In this document: in pieces, positions 61,931 to 64,000 of the stretch
Layout: every line of letters starts with the position of its first letter
How positions within the stretch are numbered: position 1 is the stretch's first letter
Program-made: the position numbers and the translations under genes
Notes under the pieces: generated by a model
Databases searched by the model: none
What the model saw: the letters and a program-made list of their open reading frames with translations, nothing else
Told to the model about the DNA's origin: nothing
NCBI GenBank assembly: GCA_030248295.1
Contig: JASANH010001717.1
Coordinates: 237,091-301,090 of the forward strand
DNA from: Mesodorylaimus sp. YZB2_4
Lineage: Eukaryota > Nematoda > Enoplea > Dorylaimida > Dorylaimidae
Direction: 5' to 3'
Length of the DNA stretch: 64,000 nt

Positions 61931-62737
61931 CAACGACAAAGTTAGCGCAGCCACTGTACTTTGACTAAATGCAGGGCGAGACTCGGTTGGCTGGGCTCCC
62001 CGGCGGCGTTTGTAAATAAATTGTGATCAAACAGAATCCCTAGTGATAAAAAGTGCAATAGGGCATCCCCTGTCTCAGCTACTTCATTCAGGCAATTAAG
62101 AGATGGCAAACAGGCTGACAGTCATGAGTTCTATTGCAGTAGGTTGGTCGCCTAAAACGATGCTATTAGTAAGCTTGCTCCACAGAAGCTAAATTTTCTG
62201 TTCTAGTGTCGCTGGCTAGGCTAAACATAAAGTACTCATACCCTCCTATGACAGCTGCGACCTTACTGCAACAAGTCCTCACTGTTTCCCACTTTTCAAG
62301 GCAACAGAGGGTCGCATTGCATTCCTCATAAAGTACGAATAAAGATGTTCATGCGGTACTAGACTTTGGTGTAAAACAGAAAGGATAAAATTCGACAGGA
62401 AATCGACCCCACGACCTTACGAACCGATTTTACAAAAGTGTAATGCATCCAAGCATGCGTCGCCGGGGGAGCCCAGCCAACCTAGTCTCGCCCTGCATTT
62501 AGTCAAAGTACAGTGTGTAACCCCCATGCCTGGTAGGCCATGGCGAGTGGGAGAGAGTATCGATACTCTCTCCTGGCTGGGAGACGTCAGCCTCTTAGGT
62601 TGATGTTTCAGCCGTAGGTATAGTCGCAAGACTATCCTGTTCCAGTTGGAGTTTTTGTCCCGCCGACATCGGTTGGCCACCTCCCGTCTACGCCTACCAG
62701 GACTGGTTACAAGTAGCTGGGCTAACTTTGTCGTTGT
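61931..62737. mobile_element. Foldback element with about 80-bp inverted arms, one split by a MITE
   Basis: The left arm (61931-62008) reads CAACGACAAAGTTAGC, CACTGTACTTTGACTAAATG, CAGGGCGAGACT and GGTTGGCTGGGCTCCCC. The right arm is its reverse complement at 62459-62515 and continues at 62711-62737 after a 194-bp MITE inserted between the two halves. The central part has no coding sequence. It lies inside the interrupted hAT-like copy. Confidence 0.7.
62517..62710. mobile_element. Small MITE, GTAACC/GGTTAC family (copy 2)
   Basis: It begins GTAACCCCCATGCCTGGTAG and ends CTACCAGGACTGGTTAC, with imperfect terminal inverted repeats. The middle shares GGCCATGGCGAGTG, TGATGTTTCAGCCG and GGAGTTTTTG with 49509-49674. 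Its insertion splits the right arm of the foldback element. Confidence 0.7.
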
Positions 62738-63586
62738 CTGATAACAGATTTTTTTAGAATTTCCCTGGTTATCGGTGGAATCCCAGGAAATCCCTGGTAA
62801 GTGTAAATCCCTCATATTTTCCACAAAAGTAGTCAAATAATTTTTTTAAAACTTTAGTAGATCTAAAAACGACTAGGGTTTGTCCACCAAGTCTTGCAAG
62901 ATTTAAGCAATCCGAATGATAGGCATGAAAAATAAAGACAACTCTGTCATTCCTTTTGGAGTCAGAGACAGGCTACTGGTTAAGCAAAGAAATACCTGAA
63001 TATATATTAACCCCACGTTAGAGTTGCATCTAGTCTTCACTAAAGATGCTGCTTACAAAGTCATATTGTGCTGGACACTGGCTCCTGCCAGAACCATTGC
63101 TACTGATGGAGGGATGAGAGAACCTGTGACTTTTGAGCACAGTGAAGTGTTTTGCAATTGTAACATGGATTGTGGTCGAGAAGATTATTATTGGTACAGA
63201 TTTGGTGTTTGGGTACAGACTATATGGCTCTTGTCCAGTCTCCAGCGAGGTATACCCAGGAACTTATTTGTCATATTCAGGAATCAAGTGTGATTGTAGA
63301 CACTCCTAAGACCTGCTAAAAAGTATCAATTCCTTCTTAGAGTATGGCTAGTCCTACCCATTAATCAGAGTTGACAAGAATGTTTATGAGAACTCTCGGA
63401 ACTATATTCTCGGAAGTTACGCAGAATTAAAACGTGGAATGAAAGACTTTATGAATGCATGCATGAAGCATATTCTGCAAATCCTGGAGTCGAACAGCAA
63501 TGAAAAGGTTTCTGTAGATGCTAATGGTATCAATTTGCAAAATTGCTGTAGTTTTGACCCGTTTGACCGTTTCAAAAAAGTGACCT

Positions 63587-64000
63587 TGTAACGGGTTGGA
63601 TACGATTGGAATACGGTAACCGCTGTGTAGCGAGGCGCCAATGATGCTCGGGCCTGATGCTCAGGTGCAGTGATGCTTGGTTGCCCTACCTGAAACCCTA
63701 GTTTACCCTTGGGATCCATGCTAATGGCCTGAACCTAGAGGTGGGTTGACCTCCAAGTGCAGCAGGATATGCGCCTGGCCTCTCCTTGGTCCCCAACTGT
63801 CTGGGTCGAGGGTGCGGCCTGTCTGTTTCCTGTTATTGTGCCCCTGCCAGTGTCTCGTTGGGCTCGTTGGTGTGTGGCTGCTTTCAGTAAACGCACTTGT
63901 GGATATTGGTCTCTTGTTTTGGGTCGGGCCCAAGCCCTTACATTGGTGCGTCGGCCGGGAACGAGATCCGCAAGTGTCGAGGCAGCAACGAGCCTTGGAT
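63587..64000 (+). mobile_element. 5' end of an LTR retrotransposon (LTR 63587-63942), truncated by window
   Basis: The 356-bp LTR starts TGTAACGGG and ends CCCTTACA, so the terminal TG...CA and the TGTAA/TTACA inverted repeat are intact. A primer-binding site follows after one base. The left flank GACCT (63582-63586) would be one side of a 5-bp target duplication; the other side is outside the window. It is inserted in copy 2 of the hAT-like element. No gag or pol sequence lies in the window, so the class (Ty3/gypsy or other) cannot be decided. Confidence 0.75.
63944..63961 (+). promoter_or_regulatory. Primer-binding site, probably for tRNA-Gly
   Basis: TGGTGCGTCGGCCGGGAA is the complement of a tRNA 3' end reading ...CCGACGCACCA. 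An acceptor stem GCGTCGG/CCGACGC with CCA resembles eukaryotic tRNA-Gly (GCRTYGG...CCRAYGC). The tRNA identity is inferred. Confidence 0.6.

Larger units (their letters stand above)
61377..63586. mobile_element. Copy 2 of the GACCCGA hAT-like family, interrupted and 3' truncated
   Basis: It starts TAGACGCCGGA, then a short GACCCGA array. It matches copy 1 up to about 61591 (CGCGATAAAAACCATT, ATGAGATGGAGA), is interrupted for about 1.16 kb, and resumes at about 62756 through CATATTGTGCTGGACACT, GTTTGGGTACAGACT and CTGCAAATCCTGGAGTCGAA. It is cut at AAGTGACC by the LTR starting at 63587, so the right GACCCGA end and second target duplication are absent. Copy 1 is the uninterrupted reference. 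Confidence 0.75.

Overview
This is eukaryotic, animal DNA, most likely from a nematode. The recognisable genes are broken into many small exons with GT...TTTCAG or TTTTAG introns, and their gene families point to nematodes: a snt-1-type synaptotagmin with two alternative C2B exons, a FMRFamide/DMSR-like peptide GPCR, a divergent 'lgc'-type Cys-loop channel subunit, and ClC-1/2-type chloride channels. The species was not identified.

Layout, left to right. 1.6-2.3 kb: 3' end of a spermidine synthase gene (+), whose earlier exons are not visible. 3.3-5.8 kb: Cys-loop ligand-gated channel subunit (+). 7.8-8.7 kb: internal exons of a CCDC50-like coiled-coil gene (-). 11.2-11.8 kb: Tc1/mariner-type MITE. 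12.2 kb: tRNA-Ala(CGC) (-). 14.9-16.0 kb: peptide GPCR (-). 18.9-20.1 kb: hAT-like non-autonomous element with a perfect 8-bp target duplication. 22.5-49.4 kb: three tandem, same-strand, apparently intact CLC chloride-channel paralogues, here called CLC-A, CLC-B and CLC-C. Each has 22 coding exons with the same phases and almost the same sizes, and CLC-A and CLC-B are separated by a second hAT-like element. 52.3-56.2 kb: snt-1-like synaptotagmin (-). 56.2-61.4 kb: no supportable gene. 61.4-64.0 kb: a nest of mobile elements, with a foldback element and a MITE inside a copy of the 18.9-kb hAT-like family, followed by the 5' LTR and primer-binding site of an LTR retrotransposon cut by the window edge.

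Functionally the window is rich in excitable-cell membrane proteins (ligand-gated channel, peptide GPCR, chloride channels, synaptic-vesicle calcium sensor), but no operon-like arrangement is evident and the genes lie on both strands. The strongest points for follow-up are the CLC triplication, its shared Tyr-to-Phe change at the central chloride site, signs of gene conversion between CLC-B and CLC-C, the mutually exclusive synaptotagmin exons, and a set of repeats whose ends or bodies are built from iterations of one short word, a different word at each family. All exon borders were read by eye from splice consensus, frame and paralogue alignment; no transcript evidence was available.
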